22,044 bases of DNA, from the NCBI GenBank assembly GCA_938004375.1, contig CALKWH010000048.1, positions 1 to 22,044 on the forward strand. The letters are read 5' to 3'. Source of the stretch: an uncultured Pseudomonadota bacterium. Lineage in GTDB: Bacteria; Myxococcota_A; Polyangia; HGW-17. The notes below the pieces were generated by a model. It was given only the letters and a program-made list of their open reading frames with translations. It ran no database searches and had not been told where the DNA came from. The position numbers and the translations under genes are program-made. Below are positions 1 to 8,055 of the stretch, in pieces (the first letter of the stretch is position 1; each line of letters begins with the position of its first letter).

Positions 1-47
1 GACCCCCGAGATCTACACTCTTTCCCTACACGACGCTCTTCCGATCT
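1..47. other. Illumina P5/Read 1 adapter (artefact)
   Basis: The bases match the end of the Illumina P5/TruSeq Read 1 adapter, including the terminal block CGACGCTCTTCCGATCT at 31-47, with about one mismatch near base 5. This is library sequence, not genome. It cuts off the 5' part of the first gene. On the reverse strand it encodes a peptide tail, GRASCRERV, typical of adapter-contaminated protein entries. Confidence 0.97.
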
Positions 48-48
48 C

Positions 49-1524
49 CGGGCCGCCGGGATGATCCCGAACATGGTCACCAACGGCGTCCACTGCACGC
101 CGGAGCTGGCGCGCGACATGAAGGCCTGCGGGCTCTCGAACGTGGCCGTGTCCATCGACGGCCCCCCCGAGGTCCACGAGCGCATCCGCGGGCGCGGCAC
201 CTTCGCGAAGACCTGCGCCGCCGTGGCCATGATCCAGGAGGCCGGCCTGCCGGTCACGATCATGACGACGATCAACACGCTCAACCTCCCCCACCTCGAG
301 GCGACCTATGACCTGTGCGTCTCCCTCGGGGTGGACCGATGGCGGCTCCAGCTCGGCAAGCCCATGGGCAACCTCGAGGACCACGAGGACTGGGTGATCG
401 AGCCCAGGGAGATCCTCTACGTGCTGCCGCGCCTCCACCGGCTGGCCGAGCGCGGCCCCGTCCCCGTGGGCATCGGCGACTCGCTGGGCTTCCACAGCGT
501 CTACGACACCCCCCTGCGCGCCACGAGCTGGAAGGGCACCCCGCAGCACTGGGGCGGCTGCCAGGCCGGCCTGCAGGGCATCGGCCTCGAGAGCGACGGC
601 GGCGTCAAGGGCTGCCTGAGCATGCAGGACGGCTGCCGGGGCCCGGAGACCTTCCGCGAGGGCTCGGTGCGCGAGCGCAGCCTGTTCGAAATCTGGACCG
701 ACCCGGCGCTGTTCGCCTACAACCGGAGGTTCACGCCCGCGGACCTCACCGGCGGCTGCGCCTCCTGCGCCCACGGCCGCACCTGCCGGGGCGGCGCGCA
801 CTGCGTCTCCATCGCGGTCAACGGCACCACCACCGAGAACCCCTATTGCTACTACCTGCTCGCCGAGCGGGCCCGCCGCAGCCCGCTGGGCCGCGTTCGC
901 AACCATGTGGCCGCCGCCGCCGCGCTGCTGTTCGCGGGCGCCGGGGTCTCCTGCGTGCCGCCGGTGGTCGAGCCCACCTACGGCGTCGACCCCTGCACGG
1001 ACGTGGAGTGCTGCTCCGGGGATCTCGACCCCGAGCTCGAGGCGCAGTGCTGTGAGGACGCCTGCTGCAACTGCGACTACGGCCATGATCCGTGCTACGA
1101 TCTCTCCTGCTCGGATCCCGATCTGACCGTGGAGCAATGGGACGAGTGCTGCAACATGGACTACGGCACCGCCCCGCCCTGCCACCTGATCGACTGCCAG
1201 GATCCGCAGGGCCCGTACTACGAGGACTGCTGCGCTTCGGACTACGGCAACGAACCAAACTGCGAGACGGCCGACTGCACCGATCCCATGCTCCCGGACG
1301 ACTCCTGGCAGGCGTGCTGCGCAGGGCTGGACTACGGCGTCGAGCCCTCCTGCGACAACGTCGACTGCGAGAACCCCTATCTGCCGGCGCACACCTCGGA
1401 CCTGTGCTGCTCCAGCCCCGAGTACGGCGTCGATCCCTGCGAGAACGTGTGCTGCGAGTGCGACTACGGCGAAATCCCCCCCGAGCTGGCCTACTGCTGC
1501 GAGACCCCTCCCGAAAAGAAATAG
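49..1524 (+). CDS. Radical SAM/SPASM protein (5' truncated) fused to a Cys-rich Tyr-Gly repeat domain
   Basis: The frame runs in from the adapter junction, so the start is missing; the first internal ATG is at 61. Residue numbers count from that ATG. Residues 1-140 look like the C-terminal half of a radical SAM barrel (TNG near 7-9, VSIDGP near 30-35). The CxxxCxxC cluster expected upstream is lost. Residues 167-265 look like a SPASM auxiliary-cluster region: C167, C185, C192, then a C-x2-C-x5-C array at 233-248 and C263. A hydrophobic stretch follows at 282-297, ending AGVSC (C298), which resembles a lipobox. Residues 303-487 hold about six repeats of roughly 28 residues with a D/E-YG-x-x-P-x-C core and paired cysteines. 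Radical SAM/SPASM enzymes often modify peptides; a role in modifying this tail is inference. The domain join could also be a lost stop codon between two genes. Confidence 0.8.
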   Translation, partial: RAAGMIPNMVTNGVHCTPELARDMKACGLSNVAVSIDGPPEVHERIRGRGTFAKTCAAVAMIQEAGLPVTIMTTINTLNLPHLEATYDLCVSLGVDRWRLQLGKPMGNLEDHEDWVIEPREILYVLPRLHRLAERGPVPVGIGDSLGFHSVYDTPLRATSWKGTPQHWGGCQAGLQGIGLESDGGVKGCLSMQDGCRGPETFREGSVRERSLFEIWTDPALFAYNRRFTPADLTGGCASCAHGRTCRGGAHCVSIAVNGTTTENPYCYYLLAERARRSPLGRVRNHVAAAAALLFAGAGVSCVPPVVEPTYGVDPCTDVECCSGDLDPELEAQCCEDACCNCDYGHDPCYDLSCSDPDLTVEQWDECCNMDYGTAPPCHLIDCQDPQGPYYEDCCASDYGNEPNCETADCTDPMLPDDSWQACCAGLDYGVEPSCDNVDCENPYLPAHTSDLCCSSPEYGVDPCENVCCECDYGEIPPELAYCCETPPEKK

Positions 1525-1573
1525 TTAAAAAGAACCTTGGCGAATTGGCCGATTGTAGCCGATTTTAATCAAC

Positions 1574-1580
1574 AGGAGGT
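1574..1580 (+). promoter_or_regulatory. Shine-Dalgarno sequence with an out-of-frame GTG
   Basis: AGGAGGT is a near-perfect ribosome binding site. The GTG directly after it (1581) is in a different frame from the signal-peptide reading frame of the downstream gene. That frame has no ATG, GTG or TTG between its upstream stop at 1556-1558 and the GTG at 1637. Confidence 0.6.
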
Positions 1581-1636
1581 GTGAAAGGGCAAAGTCACGC
1601 GCGTTCCTGCTGCCGCTCCTGCTCGCCCTGCTCCTG

Positions 1637-3898
1637 GTGCCCGCCCCGGGCCGGGCCGCGCCCCGGGAGTTCCCGGCCGGCTCCCTGATCATCCCCATGG
1701 ACCTGACCTACCAGGACCACGGCATGTTCCAGGCCTACGGGCTCCTGTTCCAGCTGCTGCGCCAGGGCGTCACCGTGTACTGGGTGATCGACCCGGGCAA
1801 GGTGTGGCACCACGCCCCCTGCGACGCCGCGGCCGACCCCTGCGACTGGGACTGCGAGGAGGAGGGCTCCGGCGTCAAGTGCCCCTACCCGACGGCCTCG
1901 CCGGACTTCTACGCCGCCGCCCGCGTGGTGTGGGACGACCAGGACGCGCGGCCACCGGACACCGCCATCACCCTGCACGGCTACCGCGGCGGCCCGTTCG
2001 TCATCGACGCAGCCGAAGCGACCGCCGCACGAGAGATCGTCGACGCGTGGAACGACCCGACCACCTGGGACGACCACCCCTGGGCCCGTCGCACCGTGGT
2101 CGGCGTCGTCTCGGTGCACGAGGCCACCGCGGCCTTCACCGGCGACGTCCGCAAGACCATGAGCGCGGCCCCCACCATCGCCGTCTTCTCCGACGGCAAC
2201 GAGGACATCGCCACCGGCTACCTGCGCGCGGCGGGCATTCCCCAGTCCTCGGGCGCCGAGTTCCCCGCCGCGAAGTGCCAGGCCGGCGGCTGCGGCCCGG
2301 GGACCGCCAACCCGGACATGCTCACCGTCGAGAGCGTGATGGGGGAGATGGGGACGTGCGACGCGCCCGACCAGAACCACCGCAACGGCGCGCTGTTCAC
2401 CCCGGAGGGCCAGCCGGCCTACTGCCAGATCATGAGCATGCACTGGAACGTCACCGCCCGCGAGACGGTGAAGTGTGGCGGAGCCAATTGCCCGGCCACC
2501 CAGGGAGAGTGCGGCGGCGTCCCCATCACCTACCACGGGCACGAGGTCGTCGCCGAGGTGCGCGAGTTCCTGCAGCACCGCACCCATTTCTTCGCCGAGT
2601 GCCAGGCCGTGAACGCCTACGAAAACACGGTGCCCGAGCCCGCCTGGCCGTTCCTCGACGACGAGGGCCGCCGCGGCCACTTCCTCACCACCGCGGGCAC
2701 TCCGCCGGACTGCCCCTGCGCGGACGCCGACTTCCAGTGCGTCACCGGCGGCTGCGACGGCGGGACCCGGGACTGCTGCATCCCGCGGGATCTCAAGGAG
2801 CGCGGTGCAGGGTACATGATCGCCGCCCAGCCCGCCTCCGCGACGCTGCAGATCCTGCATCCCGAGGTGCCCTACATGCAGATGGACGGCGCGTTCGCCA
2901 CCGTGGGGGGCTCGGAGCCGGCCTACAACCTGAGCGAGACCCTGGGCTCGACCTACATCAACGACCTCGATGTCACCTTCATCACGGGACCGGACGGCCC
3001 CGGGGCGGCGGACGTGTGGATGACCGGCTACATCGACGGCGACTGCTCCATCGTGGAGGACGACGTCTGGATCCCCGAGGACTGCAACAAGGGCAAGGTC
3101 TCCTACCTCGGCGGGCACGAGTACTCCGTGAACCTCCCGATCTCGGCCAACGGCGCGAGCCAGGGCACGCGCCTGTTCCTCAACGCGCTGTTCGAGGCCG
3201 ACTGCGTCTCGGCCGAGGGGCAGCCGAACCTCTCCCTGTCGTGGATCGGCGAGCTCGCGGTCCCCGCCACGGAAGCCACCCTGCCGGTGACCCGCCGCTA
3301 CACCGTGCACTTCACCAACACCGGCGGCGGCGGCGCGCTTGACGCCGTGCTGCGGGTCCGCTTCCCCACGGCGCTCGCCCCCCTGCCCGCCTTCGAGGAC
3401 GGCGCCACGGTGGGCGACGGAGAGCTCGCCTGGACGGTGGGCGGCATCGGCGCGCAGGGTTCCACCACGCCGCCGGCCTCCGGTTCGCGCTGGTTCGAGG
3501 CGGCCTTCCCCGCCCTGGGCGACTATGACTTCGAGGCCGAACTGACTTACCGGGTCGGCGTGAGCGACCTGCGCGTCACGCAGCCTGTCGAGGTGCGGGT
3601 CCTCGTGGACTCCGACGGGGACCTGGTGCCCGACGAGCTCGACCCCTGGCCCCTCGATCCCCTGCGCTGCGGGGATGACGACGGCGACGGGTGCGACGAC
3701 TGCGCCGCCGATGGCACCTGCGATCCCGACCCCGACGCGGGTCCGGACGGCGGCGACGACCCCGCCGGCGACGCCTCGGGCGACTGCAGTTGCCGGGCGG
3801 GCACCGGTGGCGGCCCCGTGCCCGTCACCGCGCTCTGGCTCCTCGCCGGAGTGCTGATCGTGGTGCGTCCGCGCCGGCGCGGGAACGTTCAAAAATAG
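1637..3898 (+). CDS. Exported protein of unknown function with MYXO-CTERM-like anchor
   Basis: 753 residues from the first in-frame start (GTG 1637). The same frame encodes a good signal peptide upstream, from about 1592 (KSRAFLLPLLLALLLVPAPG), so the true start is probably near 1581 with a small indel, or is non-canonical. I do not recognise the Cys-rich N-terminal part. Residues about 657-697 are rich in DxDGD motifs, as in thrombospondin type 3/calcium-binding segments. The C-terminus has CSCRAG, then a hydrophobic segment, then RPRRR, which matches the MYXO-CTERM layout (Cys motif, membrane segment, basic end) used to anchor proteins at the surface of Myxococcota. It ends 10 bases inside the convergent beta-barrel gene. 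Exported location is well supported; function is unknown. Confidence 0.75.
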   Translation: MPAPGRAAPREFPAGSLIIPMDLTYQDHGMFQAYGLLFQLLRQGVTVYWVIDPGKVWHHAPCDAAADPCDWDCEEEGSGVKCPYPTASPDFYAAARVVWDDQDARPPDTAITLHGYRGGPFVIDAAEATAAREIVDAWNDPTTWDDHPWARRTVVGVVSVHEATAAFTGDVRKTMSAAPTIAVFSDGNEDIATGYLRAAGIPQSSGAEFPAAKCQAGGCGPGTANPDMLTVESVMGEMGTCDAPDQNHRNGALFTPEGQPAYCQIMSMHWNVTARETVKCGGANCPATQGECGGVPITYHGHEVVAEVREFLQHRTHFFAECQAVNAYENTVPEPAWPFLDDEGRRGHFLTTAGTPPDCPCADADFQCVTGGCDGGTRDCCIPRDLKERGAGYMIAAQPASATLQILHPEVPYMQMDGAFATVGGSEPAYNLSETLGSTYINDLDVTFITGPDGPGAADVWMTGYIDGDCSIVEDDVWIPEDCNKGKVSYLGGHEYSVNLPISANGASQGTRLFLNALFEADCVSAEGQPNLSLSWIGELAVPATEATLPVTRRYTVHFTNTGGGGALDAVLRVRFPTALAPLPAFEDGATVGDGELAWTVGGIGAQGSTTPPASGSRWFEAAFPALGDYDFEAELTYRVGVSDLRVTQPVEVRVLVDSDGDLVPDELDPWPLDPLRCGDDDGDGCDDCAADGTCDPDPDAGPDGGDDPAGDASGDCSCRAGTGGGPVPVTALWLLAGVLIVVRPRRRGNVQK

Positions 3899-4770
3899 AG
3901 CGACAATCCAAAGGAGAGCTTCAGGGCGGAATCCGTGAACCCGTAGTGGTTGTCCTGCACCAGGGCCAGCTCCAGGTCGAACGTGCCGCCGACGGCCAGG
4001 TACCACAGCCGGGGAAAGAGCACGAGGCGCACGCCCACCGCCTCCTCGAGATAGGAGGAACTGTGACCGGCGGCCGGCGCGCCGTTCTTCTTGTAGTTCC
4101 GCGAGGACTTCTTGTCCCAGTCGTCGTCGTCGTCATCATCGTGGGAGCCGTCGTCGAAGTGCTCGTCTGGGAGCCAGAGTCCGCCGAAGCCGAGGCGTAC
4201 GTAGGGCTGCAGGCGCCTGCGCTCCTGATCGCCCCGGAACCAGTGATAGCCCGACAGGCCGAACGTCCCCAGCGAGTGCATGTAGTTGTCGTCATCCCGA
4301 TCCAGGCCGCCGCCGACGCGCCCGTCCAGGGAGAACGACCACTTCTGGGCCACGTGGAACTGGGCCGAGAAACTGACCCCGGTGTATAGGTCGGTGGGAT
4401 GACCGGAGATGAAGAAGAGCGTCTGGAAGCCGACATGAGGATCGTACCGGTTCGAAGGCTTTTGCAGCCCGGGCACGAGGGACGGGCGGGCCTTCGCGGG
4501 CGGCGAGGGGCCGGGGCCGGGACCGTCGAGCACCACCGTGTTGGCCGGCGGCGGCGGGGTGGGCGACGCGACCGGCGGCGGCTCTTCTTCCCCGCCGGAG
4601 GCCTCCGTTTCGTCGGAGCCCTCGTAGTCCGGCGGCGGCTCGAGGTCCCCCTCGTCGTCGTCCCCCCCCTCCTGGGCCAGGGCCGGGGCCGGGGAAAGCG
4701 CGAGGGCGGACACTGCGACCAGGGCACACAACCAGGCGCGAACCGTCCACCACAGCATGGTTTTCTTCAT
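3889..4770 (-). CDS. Outer-membrane beta-barrel protein
   Basis: 293 residues. The start at 4770 is set by a GGAGAG ribosome site just upstream on the minus strand. Residues 1-32 form a signal peptide ending ALA-Q. Residues 33-100 are an acidic and then Pro-rich linker (EEEPPP, TPPPPA). From about 110 there are alternating hydrophobic/polar strands, and the last residue is Phe (LSLYF), the usual end of an outer-membrane barrel recognised by BamA. A loop at about 203-230 contains seven Asp in a row and then basic residues. No enzyme motif is visible. It probably sits in the outer membrane with an unknown cargo or structural role. The gene converges on, and overlaps by 10 bases, the preceding gene. 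Confidence 0.75.
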   Translation of the reverse strand: MKKTMLWWTVRAWLCALVAVSALALSPAPALAQEGGDDDEGDLEPPPDYEGSDETEASGGEEEPPPVASPTPPPPANTVVLDGPGPGPSPPAKARPSLVPGLQKPSNRYDPHVGFQTLFFISGHPTDLYTGVSFSAQFHVAQKWSFSLDGRVGGGLDRDDDNYMHSLGTFGLSGYHWFRGDQERRRLQPYVRLGFGGLWLPDEHFDDGSHDDDDDDDWDKKSSRNYKKNGAPAAGHSSSYLEEAVGVRLVLFPRLWYLAVGGTFDLELALVQDNHYGFTDSALKLSFGLSLYF

Positions 4771-4894
4771 GGGGACTCTCCTGCCGCCGGCCGGGCGGTT
4801 CCCGATCGGGGCACCTGACTATGCCACAAACCCGGGAGTTTGCGAGCGGGATTTTTCGGTTGTCCGCGGACCCCGTTCATGGGAAAAACGCTCC

Positions 4895-6058
4895 ATGCGT
4901 CCCGACACCCGCGTCCCCGGCTTTCACCGCCTCCCTCCGGGGGAGCGCCGATCCGCCGTCTTCGGTGGGACCGCCCCGGAGGTCGACGCGCTGCTCTCCT
5001 CGGGGGGCTGGTGTGAGACCGACGCCGACCGCTGGGTCGAGGACGTGGTGGGCGCGCTGGCCCTGCCCTTCTCCGTCGCGCCTAACTTCGTGATCAACGG
5101 CGAGCCCCGCTGGGTGCCCATGGTCACCGAGGAGCCGTCGGTGGTCGCGGCCGCCGCCCACGGCGCCAAGCTGGCCGCGGCCTGCGGCGGCTTCACGTGT
5201 GAGGCCGGAGAGGCCGTCGCCACGGCCCAACTCCAACTGGTCACGGGGAACCCCGCCGCCGCCTGGGCCGTCATCGAGGCGCACGCGGATGCGCTCGTGG
5301 CGGGGCTGCTGCCGCTGGATCCGGTCCTCGCCGCCCACGGCGGCGGGCCCTTTCTCCTCGAGCGAGGCGCCGTCTTCGAGGACGAGCTCATCGTTCATCT
5401 CCACCTCCGGACCGTCGACGCCATGGGCGCCAACGCGGCCAACACCCACGCCGAGGCGCTGGCTCCCCGCCTCGAGGCCCTCACCGGCGGAACCGTCGTC
5501 GGGCGCATCCTCACCAACGCCTGTCCCCGCCGGCTCACCCGCGCCACCGCTGAGCTCCCCGTGGCCGCGCTGGCCCACGGCGGCCTTTCGGGAGAGGCGG
5601 TCGCCGACCGCATGCTGCGGCTGGCCCGCTGGGCCGAACGCGACCCCCTGCGCGCGGTCACCCACGACAAGGGCATCCTGAACGGCGTCCTGGCCGTCGC
5701 CCTGGCCACCGCCAACGACACCCGCGCCGTGGCCATGGCCGCGGCCGCCCACGCCTGCGGCCCCGCCGGCCTGCGCCCGCTCACAGTGTGGTCCCGCAGC
5801 GGGGACGGCCTGCGCCTGCGCTGCGAGCTGGCCCTGCCGCTGCCCCTTGGCACCGTGGGCGGCCTCACGGCGGCCCATCCCCTCGTCCGCCGCGTGCTCG
5901 CGGCCCTGGACCTGACCTCGGCCGCCCGCCTGTGCGAAACCGCCGCCGCCTGCGGGCTCGCCAACCACCTCGCCGCCCTGCGCGCGCTGGCCGGCGAGGG
6001 CATCCAGGCCGGCCACATGGCGCTGCACGCCCGCAAGGGGGAGTGCGCCGGACCATGA
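4895..6058 (+). CDS. mvaA: Hydroxymethylglutaryl-CoA reductase, class II
   Basis: 387 residues from ATG 4895; the family begins near this RxxGFHxLxxxER motif, and an upstream ATG at 4757 would add unrelated sequence. Class II HMG-CoA reductases interconvert HMG-CoA and mevalonate using NAD(P)H. The family motifs are all present: TEEPSVVAA (78-86, catalytic Glu80), DAMGANAANTHAE (substrate and cofactor region), HDKG (Lys259), AND (Asp275), GTVGGLTAAHP (319-329) and GHMALHAR (His374). The positions fit the Pseudomonas mevalonii enzyme (Glu83, Lys267, Asp283, His381). It is somewhat shorter than that enzyme. No other mevalonate-pathway gene lies in the window, so biosynthetic or degradative direction cannot be told. 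Its stop overlaps the next start (ATGA). Confidence 0.93.
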   Translation: MRPDTRVPGFHRLPPGERRSAVFGGTAPEVDALLSSGGWCETDADRWVEDVVGALALPFSVAPNFVINGEPRWVPMVTEEPSVVAAAAHGAKLAAACGGFTCEAGEAVATAQLQLVTGNPAAAWAVIEAHADALVAGLLPLDPVLAAHGGGPFLLERGAVFEDELIVHLHLRTVDAMGANAANTHAEALAPRLEALTGGTVVGRILTNACPRRLTRATAELPVAALAHGGLSGEAVADRMLRLARWAERDPLRAVTHDKGILNGVLAVALATANDTRAVAMAAAAHACGPAGLRPLTVWSRSGDGLRLRCELALPLPLGTVGGLTAAHPLVRRVLAALDLTSAARLCETAAACGLANHLAALRALAGEGIQAGHMALHARKGECAGP

Positions 6059-8034
6059 CCACCCGCGCGGCCCCGCCTGACCCGGTCGAAGCCTTCCTGC
6101 GTCACGAAATCGACCGCCTCGTCGTGCGCGGCGTGGAGTTCTTCATGGTGCAGCCGCGCGCCCTCGAGTGGGCGGCGCTGGTGCGCCGGCGCATCGCCGG
6201 GGATCCGCCCGCCGGGGTGGCCGTCGCGCTCCCCGAGACCCTGCGCCCGCTGGTCCCGGAGGCCCTCGGCTTGCTGCCCGCCATGGGGCTGTTCACCCAC
6301 GCCCGGGACGCCGCCGACGGACCGGCGCTCGCGTTCTGGCCTGTGGAGGCCACGGATCCCCGCTGGGAGGCCCTGCGCAGCGCCGCCGAACTGGACCTGC
6401 CCTGGCGCCTGGTGGGCCCCGACTCCGGGGACGGCGAGGCCCTCGACCCCATGGAGCCCGACACCCTGCTCGCCGCCACGGTGGCCGAGGCCGAGCTCAT
6501 GCGCCTGGCCCTCCTGGAGGAGAAGACCCCGGTGGACGCCGCCGCCGCCCGCGTGGCTGCCTTCCACCTGCAGGAGCTCGCCCAGCCGGGTGAAAACCCG
6601 GTGCTGTTCGTGTGCACGGCGGCCTGGATCCGTCCCGTGGTCGCGGCGCTGGGCGAGGGTGAACAGCACCCGCCGCTGCGCCGCGTGCGCCGCGAGGATC
6701 TGCGCCTGCACCTGGCGTCAGACGATCTGGCCCGCTGGGTCAGCGCCGAACCCACGGGCTTCGTGCGGCAATACGAGGCCTGGCGCGCGGCGACGACCGT
6801 CCGCGCCGGAGAAGGCGCCTGGCACCTGCTCGGCGAGGCCGGCCTCCCCCCGGACCGCTACCGCATGACCCGGGCGCTCCTCGACGAGACCCGCCGGCGC
6901 TACGACGCCGAGTTCTCCACGCGGCTGCCCGCCTCCGTGCTCGCGCCGCTGGTACGCTACGCCCGCAACCTGGCGCTCACCCAGAGCCGCCTGTTCCCGA
7001 CGCGCTACGACCTGGTCATCGCGGCCCGCTCCTTCGTGGATCACAACTTCGGATGGATCTTCTTCCAGTTGCTCACCGCCGACGTGCCGCCCCCCGCCGG
7101 CGCCGACGCCCCGCGGCTGGACCTCACTCCCGAGGAGCTGGGCATCTCCACGCGCACGGTGAGCTTCGCGCTGCGCCTGCGGCAGCACGTGCCCCGCTAC
7201 CTGTCGACCTACCTGGAGCGCCCGAAGGAGCCCCGCCCCGGCGAATGGAAAAAGGGCTTCGACGAGGCCGCCATGTGCTCGTACCCCCCCGAGGACATCC
7301 TCATCGAGGGAACGGCCCTCCAACTCAAGGACCGTGGTCGCGAAACCCTGGGCGAGCGCCGCCAGCGGTCCCACCCCTTCACCGCCACCCTCCTCGACGG
7401 GCTGGACGTCCGGGAGACCGTGCGCCACTGGTACGAGAAGCGGCTGTGGGTCCGAGAGGACTATTCCGGCCGCGCGAAGGTCGGCTCGGTGGTGATCATT
7501 TTCGATGAAGACGACGGTGAGCCGGGCGGCGCCGACGCCTCGCGACGATCCCCCGATCCCGACCTGATCTCGGGGAACCCCGCCGCGCGGGACCAGGGGA
7601 ACTACCCCTACTGCGCCCACTGGCATGGTGAACACAACCAGGAGAGCGACATGGCCTTCTACGCCACGGATCCCGAGGCCCACGTCGTGGGACCGGGCAT
7701 CTGCCGGTGCGAGTACGGCGGCCTGCTGCTCACCACGCCTCCGGGCCGGATGTGGCCCATCTGGGAGGATCCCCACCTGCGCCACTTCCGGCACAAGAGC
7801 CAGGTGCTGCTGGCCGCCGGCCTCCAACTCACCCGGGAGCCCGTCGTCCTCTACATCGCGCCGCGACCGCCTCACCCGTTCCTCAAGCGCATCGCCCTGC
7901 GCATGGGCCTGCGGGTGCTCCACCTGCCCCTGGGCCAGCTCTCCCCCCAGCGCATCCTCCGTCTGCGCACCTTCCACATCCTGGCTTCCCACCAGACCCG
8001 CACCTGGGCCCACCGCTTCATCCCGGAGCCGTGA
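6055..8034 (+). CDS. Unrecognised 659-residue protein coupled to HMG-CoA reductase
   Basis: Starts in an ATGA overlap with the reductase stop, so translation is likely coupled. The reading frame extends further upstream, but only inside the reductase gene, so I use 6055. There is no signal peptide and no clear membrane segment, so it is probably cytoplasmic. I recognise no family. Visible features are a beta-strand-like segment VLFVCTAAWI near 182-191, a Trp/Arg-rich middle, an acidic stretch IIFDEDDGE near 482-490, and a His/Cys cluster (YCAHWHGEHN, then CRCEYGG) near 518-560 that could bind metal. Codon use matches its neighbours. Function unknown; the tight link to an HMG-CoA reductase is the only clue. 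Confidence 0.8.
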   Translation: MTTRAAPPDPVEAFLRHEIDRLVVRGVEFFMVQPRALEWAALVRRRIAGDPPAGVAVALPETLRPLVPEALGLLPAMGLFTHARDAADGPALAFWPVEATDPRWEALRSAAELDLPWRLVGPDSGDGEALDPMEPDTLLAATVAEAELMRLALLEEKTPVDAAAARVAAFHLQELAQPGENPVLFVCTAAWIRPVVAALGEGEQHPPLRRVRREDLRLHLASDDLARWVSAEPTGFVRQYEAWRAATTVRAGEGAWHLLGEAGLPPDRYRMTRALLDETRRRYDAEFSTRLPASVLAPLVRYARNLALTQSRLFPTRYDLVIAARSFVDHNFGWIFFQLLTADVPPPAGADAPRLDLTPEELGISTRTVSFALRLRQHVPRYLSTYLERPKEPRPGEWKKGFDEAAMCSYPPEDILIEGTALQLKDRGRETLGERRQRSHPFTATLLDGLDVRETVRHWYEKRLWVREDYSGRAKVGSVVIIFDEDDGEPGGADASRRSPDPDLISGNPAARDQGNYPYCAHWHGEHNQESDMAFYATDPEAHVVGPGICRCEYGGLLLTTPPGRMWPIWEDPHLRHFRHKSQVLLAAGLQLTREPVVLYIAPRPPHPFLKRIALRMGLRVLHLPLGQLSPQRILRLRTFHILASHQTRTWAHRFIPEP

Positions 8035-8055
8035 CGGCCCCCGGCAAGGACGCGT

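Noticed and set aside
905..1126. Separate lipoprotein gene starting at ATG 905
   Set aside because: That ATG is out of frame with the Cys-rich repeats. The in-frame GTG at 907 lacks a basic n-region and a ribosome site, so no independent start is supported.
13..1392. Long minus-strand open frame of 459 residues
   Set aside because: It is antisense to the radical SAM gene, is made of low-complexity Ala/Gly/Arg/Val sequence, and begins in the gene and ends in adapter-coded residues. It arises from high GC.
1595..4006. 803-residue minus-strand open frame
   Set aside because: It mirrors the exported-protein gene in high-GC sequence. The plus frame has a signal peptide, Cys-rich domain and membrane anchor; this one has only Gly/Ala/Arg/Val-rich sequence.
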